DNA from: Chloroflexota bacterium
GTDB lineage: Bacteria; Chloroflexota; Dehalococcoidia; DSTF01; RBG-16-68-14
Direction: 5' to 3'
DNA length: 6,497 nt
Assembly (NCBI GenBank): GCA_022573935.1
Contig: JACZTE010000058.1
Coordinates: forward strand, 1 to 6,497
Part shown: one piece after another, positions 1 through 5,065 of the stretch
Position numbering within the stretch: the first letter of the stretch is position 1
How the letters are laid out: every line of letters starts with the position of its first letter
The notes under the pieces: model-generated
Seen by the model: the letters and a program-made list of their open reading frames with translations, nothing else
The model's database searches: none
What the model was told of the DNA's origin: nothing
Translations under genes and position numbers: made by a program

Positions 1-755
1 CGCAGCAGCCGCGCTTCTCCATCAGCGAGGAGTCGCTACAGGAGCTAACGCAGAGCATTCGCGAGCATGGCATCCTTCAGCCGCTCCTGGTCAGCGCCAG
101 CGATGCTGAAGGGACCTACCAGCTGATCGCCGGCGAACGACGGCTGCGGGCGGCCCGCCTGGCCGGCCTGAGCCGCGTACCCGTCGTCGTGAAAGAGGCC
201 GCCACACACGAACGGCTTGAGCTGGCGTTGGTCGAGAACCTCCAGCGCCAAGACCTGAGCCCGCTCGAAGAGGGACAGGCATACCGGCGTCTCGCCGAGG
301 AGTTTGGCATGAGCCAGGAGGCGATCGCCACTCGGGTAGGCCGCAGCCGGACGGCTATAGCCAATACCATGCGCCTCCTGACGCTGAGCGACGAGATCAA
401 GGCCGGTCTCGCCGCCGGCGCCATCTCCGAAGGACACGCCCGCGCCCTCCTCGGGCTGAAGAGCGAGGAGGATCGCCGCGCGGCATGGCAGCAGGTGACG
501 GAGCGACAGCTAAACGTGCGCCAGACGGAGACGCTCGTGCGTCGCTGGCACGACGGCTCGCCGTCGCCCGATTCCCCGGCGCATCCCCAGGACGATCCCG
601 AGACGGCCGCGCTCGAATCGAAGCTGCGGGCCGCCGTTGGCACGAAGGTGGAGCTGCGACGCCGGTCGACCGGCCGCGGCCGCCTCGTGCTCCACTTCTA
701 CTCCGACGATGAGCTGACCGGGCTACTCGCGCGCCTGGGTGTGGAGATGGACTGA
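1..755 (+). CDS. parB: ParB chromosome-partitioning protein, 5'-truncated by the window edge
   Basis: ParB/Spo0J family protein: a CTP-dependent DNA clamp that loads at parS sites, spreads, and works with the ParA ATPase to segregate replicated origins. The reading frame is open from base 3, so the true start lies upstream; 250 residues are visible. They begin at QQPRFSIS, the end of the conserved box that starts the ParB N-terminal domain. Next come the CTP-binding arginine motif GERRLRAA (visible residues 44-51), the box ENLQRQDLSPLEEGQAY (78-94), and a helix-turn-helix near 104-126 (SQEAIATRVGRSRTAIANT). After a Pro/Asp-rich linker there is a C-terminal dimerisation segment ending in VLHFYSDDELTGLLARLG. 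The C-terminal domain matches chromosomal rather than plasmid ParB. An upstream parA would be expected but is outside the window. A GTG at 189 is internal to the family domain and is not the start. The family call is very secure. Confidence 0.97.
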   Translation, partial: QQPRFSISEESLQELTQSIREHGILQPLLVSASDAEGTYQLIAGERRLRAARLAGLSRVPVVVKEAATHERLELALVENLQRQDLSPLEEGQAYRRLAEEFGMSQEAIATRVGRSRTAIANTMRLLTLSDEIKAGLAAGAISEGHARALLGLKSEEDRRAAWQQVTERQLNVRQTETLVRRWHDGSPSPDSPAHPQDDPETAALESKLRAAVGTKVELRRRSTGRGRLVLHFYSDDELTGLLARLGVEMD

Positions 756-756
756 C

Positions 757-1098
757 GTGGCAACGATGAGACTACCGCTGGCGATCGTCGCGATCGCGTT
801 GGTGGGCGGACTGTGGGCCCTTACGAGCCCCTCCGCTGCCGTCGCAGCGCGCCAGGCGGAGCCTCGGCCGGCCTTCGCGTCGGTCGATGCGACGGCAGCA
901 TGGAGCGTGCCCACCGGCGCCATCGCGCAAGGCCGCGATGCGCAAGCGAGCGCTGACGACGACTCGCGCGTACCGGTACAGGTGTGGACGCTGATGGCCT
1001 TCGGCGGCGCTGCCGGAGTGGGGCTGGTGCTCTACCTACTTCGAGTGGCGATGGGCTGGGTGAAGCCCCCGCCACCGCAGAAAGAGCCAGACCACTAA
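757..1098 (+). CDS. Small membrane protein of unknown function, coupled to parB
   Basis: I do not recognise this family. From GTG 757 it is 113 residues. A hydrophobic segment at about 6-24 (LPLAIVAIALVGGLWALTS) is followed by an Ala-rich stretch (SAAVAARQ) that could be a signal-peptidase site or the end of a membrane anchor. A polar, low-complexity region (about 32-72) follows, then a second hydrophobic helix at about 77-95 and a short proline-rich basic/acidic tail (KPPPPQKEPDH). The likely topology is two membrane helices around an extracytoplasmic loop, or a cleaved signal plus one anchor. The start is uncertain: GTG 757 lies 1 nt after the parB stop with GGAG at 743-746, ATG 766 is an alternative, and GTG 739 would overlap parB. 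The tight spacing implies co-transcription and probably translational coupling with parB, but I cannot infer a role in segregation. Confidence 0.7.
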   Translation: MATMRLPLAIVAIALVGGLWALTSPSAAVAARQAEPRPAFASVDATAAWSVPTGAIAQGRDAQASADDDSRVPVQVWTLMAFGGAAGVGLVLYLLRVAMGWVKPPPPQKEPDH

Positions 1099-1154
1099 CG
1101 CCAGCCGGGCTCGGCACAATAACGACGCCCTCTGTACATCAGCAACGGATCAAC

Positions 1155-1180
1155 AACGCCCTCCTTATTTAGAGGGCGTT
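1155..1180. terminator. Hairpin between convergent genes, probable bidirectional terminator
   Basis: A perfect 9-bp inverted repeat, AACGCCCTC (1155-1163) and GAGGGCGTT (1172-1180), encloses an 8-nt AT-rich loop. It lies between the ends of the membrane-protein gene and the leftward merR gene, where a shared terminator is expected. Neither strand has a T-tract after the stem, so it is not a canonical intrinsic terminator. An extra copy of ACGCCCTC at 1125-1132 could compete for pairing with the right arm. Confidence 0.55.
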
Positions 1181-1205
1181 CCTGTCGTAAGCAGGGGCAG
1201 CTCGG

Positions 1206-1715
1206 CTATGCCTTCGCTTTTGTCTTCGCCTTGCCGTCAGCCTTTGCCTGGGCCTCTTCGAGCTGGACGAGCCAACCGCGAAACGTGTCCAGCCGCTCCT
1301 CAAGCTTGGTCTGCATCTCGCCAAGGGCGCCCACCTTCTGGCGAATGAGGCCGTGCTGACGCTCGGTAACCTCGATGGCGCGCAGCAGTTGGGTCTTCTT
1401 CTGGGAGATCGCCGACTCGGGGCGATACTCGGCCCGAAGCTGCAGCTTCACCTCTTCGGCGTCCACCATCTCCTTGATCTCCGCCAGCGTGAACCCGAGC
1501 AGCTTCTGGAGCCGCTTGATCTGCTCCACGCGCTGGATGTCCACCTCTGAATAGAGACGAAAGCCGCCCTCCAGGCGGCTAGGCGGCTTCAGGAGCCCCT
1601 TCTCCTCGTAAAAGCGCAGGGTGCGCTGGGTGACACCGGTTCGCTCCGCTACCTCTCCTATCTGGAGGCAGGGCTCCTCAGGGCCAACAGCGGTCGAAGC
1701 GCGCTTCTGTGCCAT
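1206..1715 (-). CDS. MerR-family transcriptional regulator
   Basis: Cytoplasmic DNA-binding regulator of 169 residues if it starts at ATG 1715. The N-terminal winged helix-turn-helix is clear: [26 protein letters not shown] (about 17-42) and the wing [17 protein letters not shown] second helical region follows ([17 protein letters not shown]), then a long dimerisation helix (about 95-150) and a Lys/Ala-rich tail ending KAKTKAKA. The only cysteine (residue 16) is N-terminal, so the metal-binding cysteines of MerR, CueR or ZntR are absent and the ligand is unknown. An upstream ATG at 1724 abuts the predicted -10 box and would lie before the transcription start, so ATG 1715 is preferred. It would give a near-leaderless mRNA, since no good Shine-Dalgarno sequence is visible. 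It diverges from a methyltransferase gene across about 130 bp holding a palindrome, so it probably controls itself and perhaps that neighbour. Confidence 0.93.
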   Translation of the reverse strand: MAQKRASTAVGPEEPCLQIGEVAERTGVTQRTLRFYEEKGLLKPPSRLEGGFRLYSEVDIQRVEQIKRLQKLLGFTLAEIKEMVDAEEVKLQLRAEYRPESAISQKKTQLLRAIEVTERQHGLIRQKVGALGEMQTKLEERLDTFRGWLVQLEEAQAKADGKAKTKAKA

Positions 1716-1724
1716 TTCGCCCAT

Positions 1725-1753
1725 ATCCTAGCGATGTTTTACCTCAACGTCAA
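1725..1753 (-). promoter_or_regulatory. Probable sigma70-type promoter of merR
   Basis: On the minus strand a -35 TTGACG (1753-1748) is separated by exactly 17 nt from a -10 TAGGAT (1730-1725). The predicted transcription start near 1718 is only about 3 nt before ATG 1715. Spacing and hexamers are close to consensus, but this is a prediction from pattern alone. Confidence 0.6.
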
Positions 1754-1756
1754 GGT
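1741..1756. promoter_or_regulatory. Candidate MerR operator (interrupted palindrome)
   Basis: ACCTCAACGTCAAGGT has twofold symmetry of the form ACCTnnACGTnnAGGT: arms ACCT/AGGT around a central ACGT, 12 of 16 positions symmetric. It overlaps the -35 box and upstream spacer of the predicted merR promoter. ACCT/AGGT half-sites are common in operators of MerR-family proteins, so the merR product is the natural candidate ligand. Binding is inferred. Confidence 0.5.
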
Positions 1757-1788
1757 TAGATTCCCCTGCGTGTCTTCCACGAGCATCG

Positions 1789-1818
1789 TTGACGCGCCGC
1801 GCGGATCCTGGGCAGAAT
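1789..1818 (+). promoter_or_regulatory. Possible promoter of the divergent methyltransferase gene
   Basis: TTGACG at 1789-1794 and CAGAAT at 1813-1818 are separated by 18 nt and would start transcription near 1825, about 20 nt before the start codon. The -10 match is moderate. It lies about 30 bp from the merR palindrome, so control by that site would be indirect or absent. Confidence 0.4.
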
Positions 1819-1834
1819 GAGCACCGTACCACAC

Positions 1835-1839
1835 AGGAG
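1835..1839 (+). promoter_or_regulatory. Ribosome binding site that fixes the methyltransferase start
   Basis: AGGAG lies 5 nt before ATG 1845. The in-frame GTG at 1839 overlaps this Shine-Dalgarno sequence and so cannot be served by it, which makes ATG 1845 the better start. Confidence 0.7.
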
Positions 1840-1844
1840 TGAGC

Positions 1845-2756
1845 ATGAGCGAGCGATCAGAACCAACGACGCACACTGACCCCGTAGCCGTCGACCAGGC
1901 GGAGTACACGGACGAATACTTTCTGAGCGCAGTCGAGGGGCACGAGGAGTTTCGCACCAGCGGCGGCCGCGCGCTCACGCCCCGCCTGCGACGGGCGCTG
2001 CAGCTGGCCAAGCCGCGCCCCGGCATGCGCCTCCTCGACATCGCCTGCGGGCGCGGCGAGATCGTGTCGAACAGCGCCCGCCTCGGCGCGCACGCCATCG
2101 GCATCGACTACGCGCAGGCCGCGCTGGGGCTGGCCCAGCGGTCGCTGGACAGCGACACTGCTCGCGCCGGCCTCGTGCGCCCCGGTCTCGTTCGCATGGA
2201 CGCGACCAGCCTCGCCTTCCGGGCGGAGGCGTTCGACGTGGCGCTGATGCTGGACTTCGTCGAGCACGTCCACCAGCCACAGCTCGAGCGCGCGTTCCAG
2301 CAGCTCCAGCACGCGCTGAAGCCCGGCGGCCGGCTGATCATCCACACCTCCCCGAACCGGCGCTTCGAGGAGATCACCTACCGCTACTACGTCAGGAACG
2401 TGCACCGGCTCGTGCTCCGCATCGCGCGGCTCCTCGGGCTCCAGGGCCGCCTGCTCAACAAGCTGGTGCTGCCCACCGATCCGCTGCCGCCCCACAACGA
2501 ATACGAGCGCCGGCTCCACGTCAACCCACAGTCGGCGGCATCGCTGCGGGCGGCGCTTGAGCGGCACGGCTTTCGCATCGAGCGGATCGACTTCTGGGAG
2601 CCGCCGCACGGCCCATTCTTCGACCCGAAGCGCCGCTGGGACAACGTCCTGCTGCAGCTGCTGGACGTCGTTCGCTTCTTGCGCCCGTTCAGCCGCTTCC
2701 CGCCGTTGAACCGCTGGTTCTCGAACCACATCTGGGTGGTCGCCCAGCGACGCTGA
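1845..2756 (+). CDS. Class I SAM-dependent methyltransferase
   Basis: A 303-residue soluble protein that transfers a methyl group from S-adenosylmethionine to an unidentified acceptor. The Rossmann-like motifs are in order: motif I LLDIACGRG (63-71), acidic D88 in GIDYAQAALGLA for the SAM ribose, MDATSLAF (118-125), DVALMLDFVEHV (131-142), and LKPGGRLIIHTSPN (158-171). The N-terminal patch DQAEYTDEYFLSAVEGHEEF recalls methyltransferases found near glycan or lipid biosynthesis genes, but none are here. After the core comes a long basic, aromatic-rich C-terminal region of about 130 residues (including RYYVRNVHRLVLRIARLLGL and the end FSNHIWVVAQRR). This extension exceeds the minimal fold and may bind the substrate or a membrane surface. 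It diverges from merR, and a repeat element begins 15 nt after its stop. Substrate cannot be named. Confidence 0.9.
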   Translation: MSERSEPTTHTDPVAVDQAEYTDEYFLSAVEGHEEFRTSGGRALTPRLRRALQLAKPRPGMRLLDIACGRGEIVSNSARLGAHAIGIDYAQAALGLAQRSLDSDTARAGLVRPGLVRMDATSLAFRAEAFDVALMLDFVEHVHQPQLERAFQQLQHALKPGGRLIIHTSPNRRFEEITYRYYVRNVHRLVLRIARLLGLQGRLLNKLVLPTDPLPPHNEYERRLHVNPQSAASLRAALERHGFRIERIDFWEPPHGPFFDPKRRWDNVLLQLLDVVRFLRPFSRFPPLNRWFSNHIWVVAQRR

Positions 2757-2770
2757 GAGTGATGTTTATT

Positions 2771-2864
2771 TGTCATTCTGAGCGGAGCGAAGAATCTAGC
2801 CCCTATCCGATACCCGACTACTTCGCCTACAGGGGCCAGACCCTTCGCTCTGCTCAGGGTGACA
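2771..2864. repeat. 94-bp MITE-like inverted-repeat element
   Basis: Two 34-nt arms (2771-2804 and 2831-2864) are inverted copies around a 26-nt centre. The left arm starts TGTCATTCTGAGCGGAGCGA. The reverse complement of the right arm starts TGTCACCCTGAGCAGAGCGA, and 28 of 34 positions match. All six differences are transitions. Outer ends are TGTCA and TGACA, and the inner ends are GCCCCT/AGGGGC. No ORF is inside and no convincing target-site duplication is seen. It begins 15 nt after a methyltransferase stop, so as RNA it would form a long hairpin that could end or protect that transcript. It may be a non-autonomous mobile element or a REP-like repeat. Confidence 0.75.
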
Positions 2865-2870
2865 AGGTGG

Positions 2871-2885
2871 GCGCTCAGGGTGACG
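2871..2885 (+). repeat. Partial repeat unit next to the MITE-like element
   Basis: GCTCAGGGTGAC occurs exactly at 2852-2863 (end of the element's right arm), again at 2873-2884 in the same direction, and a third time at 4415-4426. The copy here looks like a fragment of a second arm left beside the full element. Confidence 0.55.
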
Positions 2886-2899
2886 TGCCCTCATAGCGC

Positions 2900-2929
2900 T
2901 TGTCCCCGCCAGCTCGCTGGCGCTATCCT
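2900..2929 (+). promoter_or_regulatory. Possible promoter of the xdhC-like gene with a palindrome in the spacer
   Basis: TTGTCC (2900-2905) and TATCCT (2924-2929) are 18 nt apart, predicting a start near 2936 and a leader of about 20 nt. The spacer holds a hairpin or operator-like palindrome: CGCCAG (2907-2912), loop CTCG, CTGGCG (2917-2922). An overlapping TAGCGC (2894-2899)/GCGCTA (2920-2925) pair is also present. Confidence 0.4.
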
Positions 2930-2956
2930 GGAACCGCTGTTACGCGGGAGGACATC

Positions 2957-3295
2957 GTGAACGACGTGTACGACGAGATCGAACGGGCGCTGGAATCGGG
3001 CCAGCCGCTGGTCGTGGCGACGGTCGCCTCCAGCCGCGGCTCGACGCCCCGCAAGCCGGGCGCGAAGATGGCCATTCGCCCCGATGGCTCCCTCTGCGGC
3101 ACCATCGGCGGCGGCTGCGGCGAGGCCGAGGTGTGGCAGGCAGCGATGGATACCATGCGCGACGGCCAGCCGCGCCTCGTCACCGTCGATCTCACCGAGG
3201 ACGTTGAGGGCGAGGACAAGATCTGCGGCGGCGTGCTGGACATCTTCGTCGAGCGGCTCCTATCGGAGCAAGAGCTGCCCAAGCCCACCAGCTAA
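2957..3295 (+). CDS. XdhC/CoxI-family protein, N-terminal domain only
   Basis: A 112-residue cytoplasmic protein matching the N-terminal domain of XdhC/CoxI, maturation factors that deliver or sulfurate the molybdenum cofactor of xanthine dehydrogenase and CO dehydrogenase-type enzymes. The signature is PLVVATVASSRGSTPRKPGA followed by KMAIRPDGSLCGTIGGGCGE, and a second conserved block is ICGGVLDIFVERL. The C-terminal Rossmann domain of full XdhC proteins (about 250-370 residues) is absent: the frame ends at a normal stop and what follows is not a Rossmann ORF. Split or single-domain forms are known, so this need not be a pseudogene. GTG 2957 is chosen because GGAGG (2947-2951) sits 5 nt before it; the frame stays open to a GTG-type codon near 2900, but that segment holds the predicted promoter. 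No molybdoenzyme genes are in the window, so its client is unknown. The dehalogenase gene follows after 94 nt. Confidence 0.85.
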   Translation: MNDVYDEIERALESGQPLVVATVASSRGSTPRKPGAKMAIRPDGSLCGTIGGGCGEAEVWQAAMDTMRDGQPRLVTVDLTEDVEGEDKICGGVLDIFVERLLSEQELPKPTS

Positions 3296-3342
3296 GGCCA
3301 TACCTTTCGCAAGTGGGCGTGCTGTTGCGCCTCGCCTTTGGT

Positions 3343-3357
3343 GGTGCAAGATGCACC
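3343..3357. repeat. Small inverted repeat before the dehalogenase gene
   Basis: GGTGCA (3343-3348) and TGCACC (3352-3357) form a perfect 6-bp palindrome around AGA, 32 nt before the dehalogenase start. It could be a regulator site or a weak hairpin between the two genes. No T-tract and no convincing promoter hexamers are seen nearby. Confidence 0.35.
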
Positions 3358-3389
3358 GTAGTTTCGTGAGCTAAGAAGGAGTCAATCGC

Positions 3390-4274
3390 ATGGCCGACGA
3401 CAGGGAGATCTCAGCGGCGTTCCCGTTCGAGTCGAAGTTCATCGAGGTGGAGGGATCGAAGATCCACTACGTCGAGGAGGGGACCGGCGACCCGATCCTC
3501 TTCCTCCACGGCAACCCGACATCGTCGTACCTCTGGCGAAATATCATCCCGTACGCTGCCGGGGTGGGCCGGGCGATCGCGCTGGACCTGATCGGCATGG
3601 GGAAGTCGGACAAGCCGGACATCGAGTACCGCTTCTTCGATCACTCGCGCTACGTGGAGGGCTTCATCGAGAAGCTCGGGCTGCGCAATATCACCTTCGT
3701 CATCCACGACTGGGGATCGGCGCTGGGCTTCCACTACGCGCGGCGGCACGAAGGCAACGTGAAGGGTCTCGCCTTCATGGAGGCGATCCTGCGGCCGACG
3801 ACCTGGGCCGACTTCCCGGAGCAGGCCCGCGACCTGTTCAAGTCGTTTCGCACGAAAGACGTCGGCGAAGACCTGCTGATCAGCAAGAACATGTTTATCG
3901 AGGCCGTGCTGCCCGGCTCCGTGGTGCGGACGCTGACCGACGAGGAGATGAATCACTACCGAGAGCCCTACAAGGAAGAGGCCGCGCGCAAGCCGGTCTG
4001 GCGCTGGCCGAACGAGATCCCGATCGAGGGGGAGCCGAAGGACGTGCACGAGGCGGCGGAGGCGTACTGGGCGTGGCTCCAGCAGACCGACCTGCCGAAG
4101 ATCCTGTTCCATGCCACGCCCGGGGCGCTCATCGCGGCCGGGATGGTGCCGGCGCTGGAACAGGCGCTGAAGAACCTGAAGACGGTGGACATTGGCCCGG
4201 GCGTCCACTTCGTGCAGGAGGACAACCCGCACACGATCGGCCGGGAGCTGGCGAAGTGGTATCAGGGCTTGTGA
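3390..4274 (+). CDS. dhaA: Haloalkane dehalogenase, subfamily II (DhaA/LinB type)
   Basis: An alpha/beta-hydrolase of 294 residues, the normal length for the family, that hydrolyses carbon-halogen bonds: haloalkane plus water gives alcohol, halide and a proton. The whole HLD-II catalytic pentad is visible: halide-stabilising N42 in HGNPTSS, nucleophile D107 with halide-binding W108 in VIHDWGSALGF, catalytic acid E131 in FMEAILRP, and base H273 in GVHFVQEDNP. Other blocks shared with LinB and DhaA are GTGDPILFLHGNPTSSYLWR, ALDLIGMGKSDKP, WADFPEQARDLF, EAVLPG, EEMNHYREP and WPNEIPIEGEP. The acid after the strand-6 motif and the pentad separate it from HLD-I (DhlA), epoxide hydrolases and plain esterases. 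There is no signal peptide, so it is cytoplasmic. AAGGAG (3376-3381) lies 8 nt before ATG 3390. It may be co-transcribed with the xdhC-like gene upstream. No haloalcohol or haloacid genes adjoin, so the natural substrate is unknown. Confidence 0.95.
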   Translation: MADDREISAAFPFESKFIEVEGSKIHYVEEGTGDPILFLHGNPTSSYLWRNIIPYAAGVGRAIALDLIGMGKSDKPDIEYRFFDHSRYVEGFIEKLGLRNITFVIHDWGSALGFHYARRHEGNVKGLAFMEAILRPTTWADFPEQARDLFKSFRTKDVGEDLLISKNMFIEAVLPGSVVRTLTDEEMNHYREPYKEEAARKPVWRWPNEIPIEGEPKDVHEAAEAYWAWLQQTDLPKILFHATPGALIAAGMVPALEQALKNLKTVDIGPGVHFVQEDNPHTIGRELAKWYQGL

Positions 4275-4337
4275 TGCGCGCCGGACCGGAATGGACGAGC
4301 AGTACGGAGTGACGGCACCACGAGAGCCCAGCAGCTA

Positions 4338-4426
4338 GGGCCAGACCCTTCGCGGAGTTTATCCTGAGCCCTGCCTAGATTCTTCGCTGCGCTCAGAATG
4401 ACATGAGACGAAGGGCTCAGGGTGAC
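4338..4426. repeat. Second repeat cluster, rearranged units of the same family
   Basis: Three pieces related to the 2771-2864 element lie head to tail. GGGCCAGACCCTTCGC (4338-4353) is identical to 2833-2848. The 29 nt at 4375-4403 (starting CTAGATTCTTCGCT) match the reverse complement of 2771-2799 at 28 of 29 positions. GCTCAGGGTGAC (4415-4426) is identical to 2852-2863. CCTGAGCCCT (4363-4372) and AGGGCTCAGG (4412-4421) form a perfect 10-bp stem that extends by 4 more pairs if G-U is allowed, with a 39-nt loop. It fills most of the 173-nt gap after dhaA and ends just before the next gene's ribosome binding site. Confidence 0.75.
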
Positions 4427-4447
4427 GGGTAGCGAGGGACTCAACCC

Positions 4448-5059
4448 ATGGCAGAGATGTCGGCTCTGGAACGATGGCTGGTGAACAGCCCCTTTCGCGC
4501 CTGGCTCCAGCGCCGCGAGGTGCGAACGTTCCTCCGCTGGGCTAAACTCACTCCCGACGCCTGCGTGCTGGACATGGGCTGCGGCCGCGGCGTCTCCACA
4601 TCGCTGATCATCGAACAGCTCAACCCCCGCTGCCTCTCCGCGTTCGACTTCGATCCGTCGATGGTCGATCTCGCCCGCCGCAGGCTGGCCCGCCGGCTCC
4701 AGGACGACAGCCTCGATCTCAGGGTGGCCGACGCCACGGAGATGCCCTACGAGGACGGCCTCTTCGACGCCGTGTTCGAGTCGGGTGTCGTCCACCATGT
4801 GCCAGACTGGCAAGCCTCTCTGCGGGAGGTGGGCCGGGTGCTCAAGCCAGGCGGCCGCTTCTGCTTCGCCGAGCCATCACGCAAGAAGGTGCGCGGCTTC
4901 TACCGCATCCTCCCGCACGCCATCGAGTCGACGTTCGATCCCGAGGAGTGGCAGGCGGCGCTGGCCGAGGCGGGCCTCCGCGTGGAGGGGCCGCTGCGCA
5001 GCATGCCGCTCTGGGACATCTGCGGCGTAGCGACGAAGAACGCTGGCGAGAGGAGCTAG
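4448..5059 (+). CDS. Small class I SAM-dependent methyltransferase (Methyltransf_11-like)
   Basis: A 203-residue cytoplasmic methyltransferase with the core Rossmann fold. Motif I is VLDMGCGRGVS (40-50). D67/D69 in AFDFDPSMVDLA are placed to bind the SAM ribose, VADATEMPYEDGLFDAVF (93-110) spans motifs II-III, and HHVPDWQASLREVGRVLKPG (116-135) spans the later strand and the conserved KPGG turn. The pattern resembles UbiE/COQ5 and other small-molecule methyltransferases, but the acceptor cannot be named. A C-terminal region of about 60 residues (FDPEEWQAALAEAGLRVEGP onward) completes the fold. GAGGGA (4434-4439) lies 8 nt before ATG 4448; ATG 4457 is a weaker alternative. It shares little with the larger methyltransferase at 1845 beyond the fold motifs. 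It heads a tight three-gene unit: the crotonase begins 6 nt after its stop. Confidence 0.9.
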   Translation: MAEMSALERWLVNSPFRAWLQRREVRTFLRWAKLTPDACVLDMGCGRGVSTSLIIEQLNPRCLSAFDFDPSMVDLARRRLARRLQDDSLDLRVADATEMPYEDGLFDAVFESGVVHHVPDWQASLREVGRVLKPGGRFCFAEPSRKKVRGFYRILPHAIESTFDPEEWQAALAEAGLRVEGPLRSMPLWDICGVATKNAGERS

Positions 5060-5065
5060 GCGACG

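Noticed and set aside
1716..1724. ATG 1724 as the merR start
   Set aside because: It directly follows the predicted -10 box and would lie upstream of the transcription start; it stays possible if another promoter is used.
1839..1844. GTG start two codons upstream of the methyltransferase ATG
   Set aside because: It overlaps the Shine-Dalgarno AGGAG that is correctly spaced for ATG 1845.
1857..2729. Long antisense open frame of 290 codons on the minus strand
   Set aside because: It mirrors the methyltransferase gene, has no recognisable domain and has the biased composition of a GC-rich shadow frame.
3325..3353. TTGCGC with a downstream A-rich hexamer as a dehalogenase promoter
   Set aside because: No acceptable -10 hexamer occurs at 16-18 nt, so a promoter here is not supported.
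3361..3372. GTTTCGTGAGC as a possible parS half-site near a ParB gene
   Set aside because: It lacks the palindrome of the usual parS consensus TGTTTCACGTGAAACA, and no good match was seen elsewhere in the window.
3411..4232. Long antisense open frame of 273 codons on the minus strand
   Set aside because: It lies wholly opposite the dehalogenase gene, whose motifs are unambiguous, and has no family features.
4338..4426. Repeat cluster as a CRISPR array
   Set aside because: The units differ in length and sequence, have no regular spacers, and no cas gene is present.
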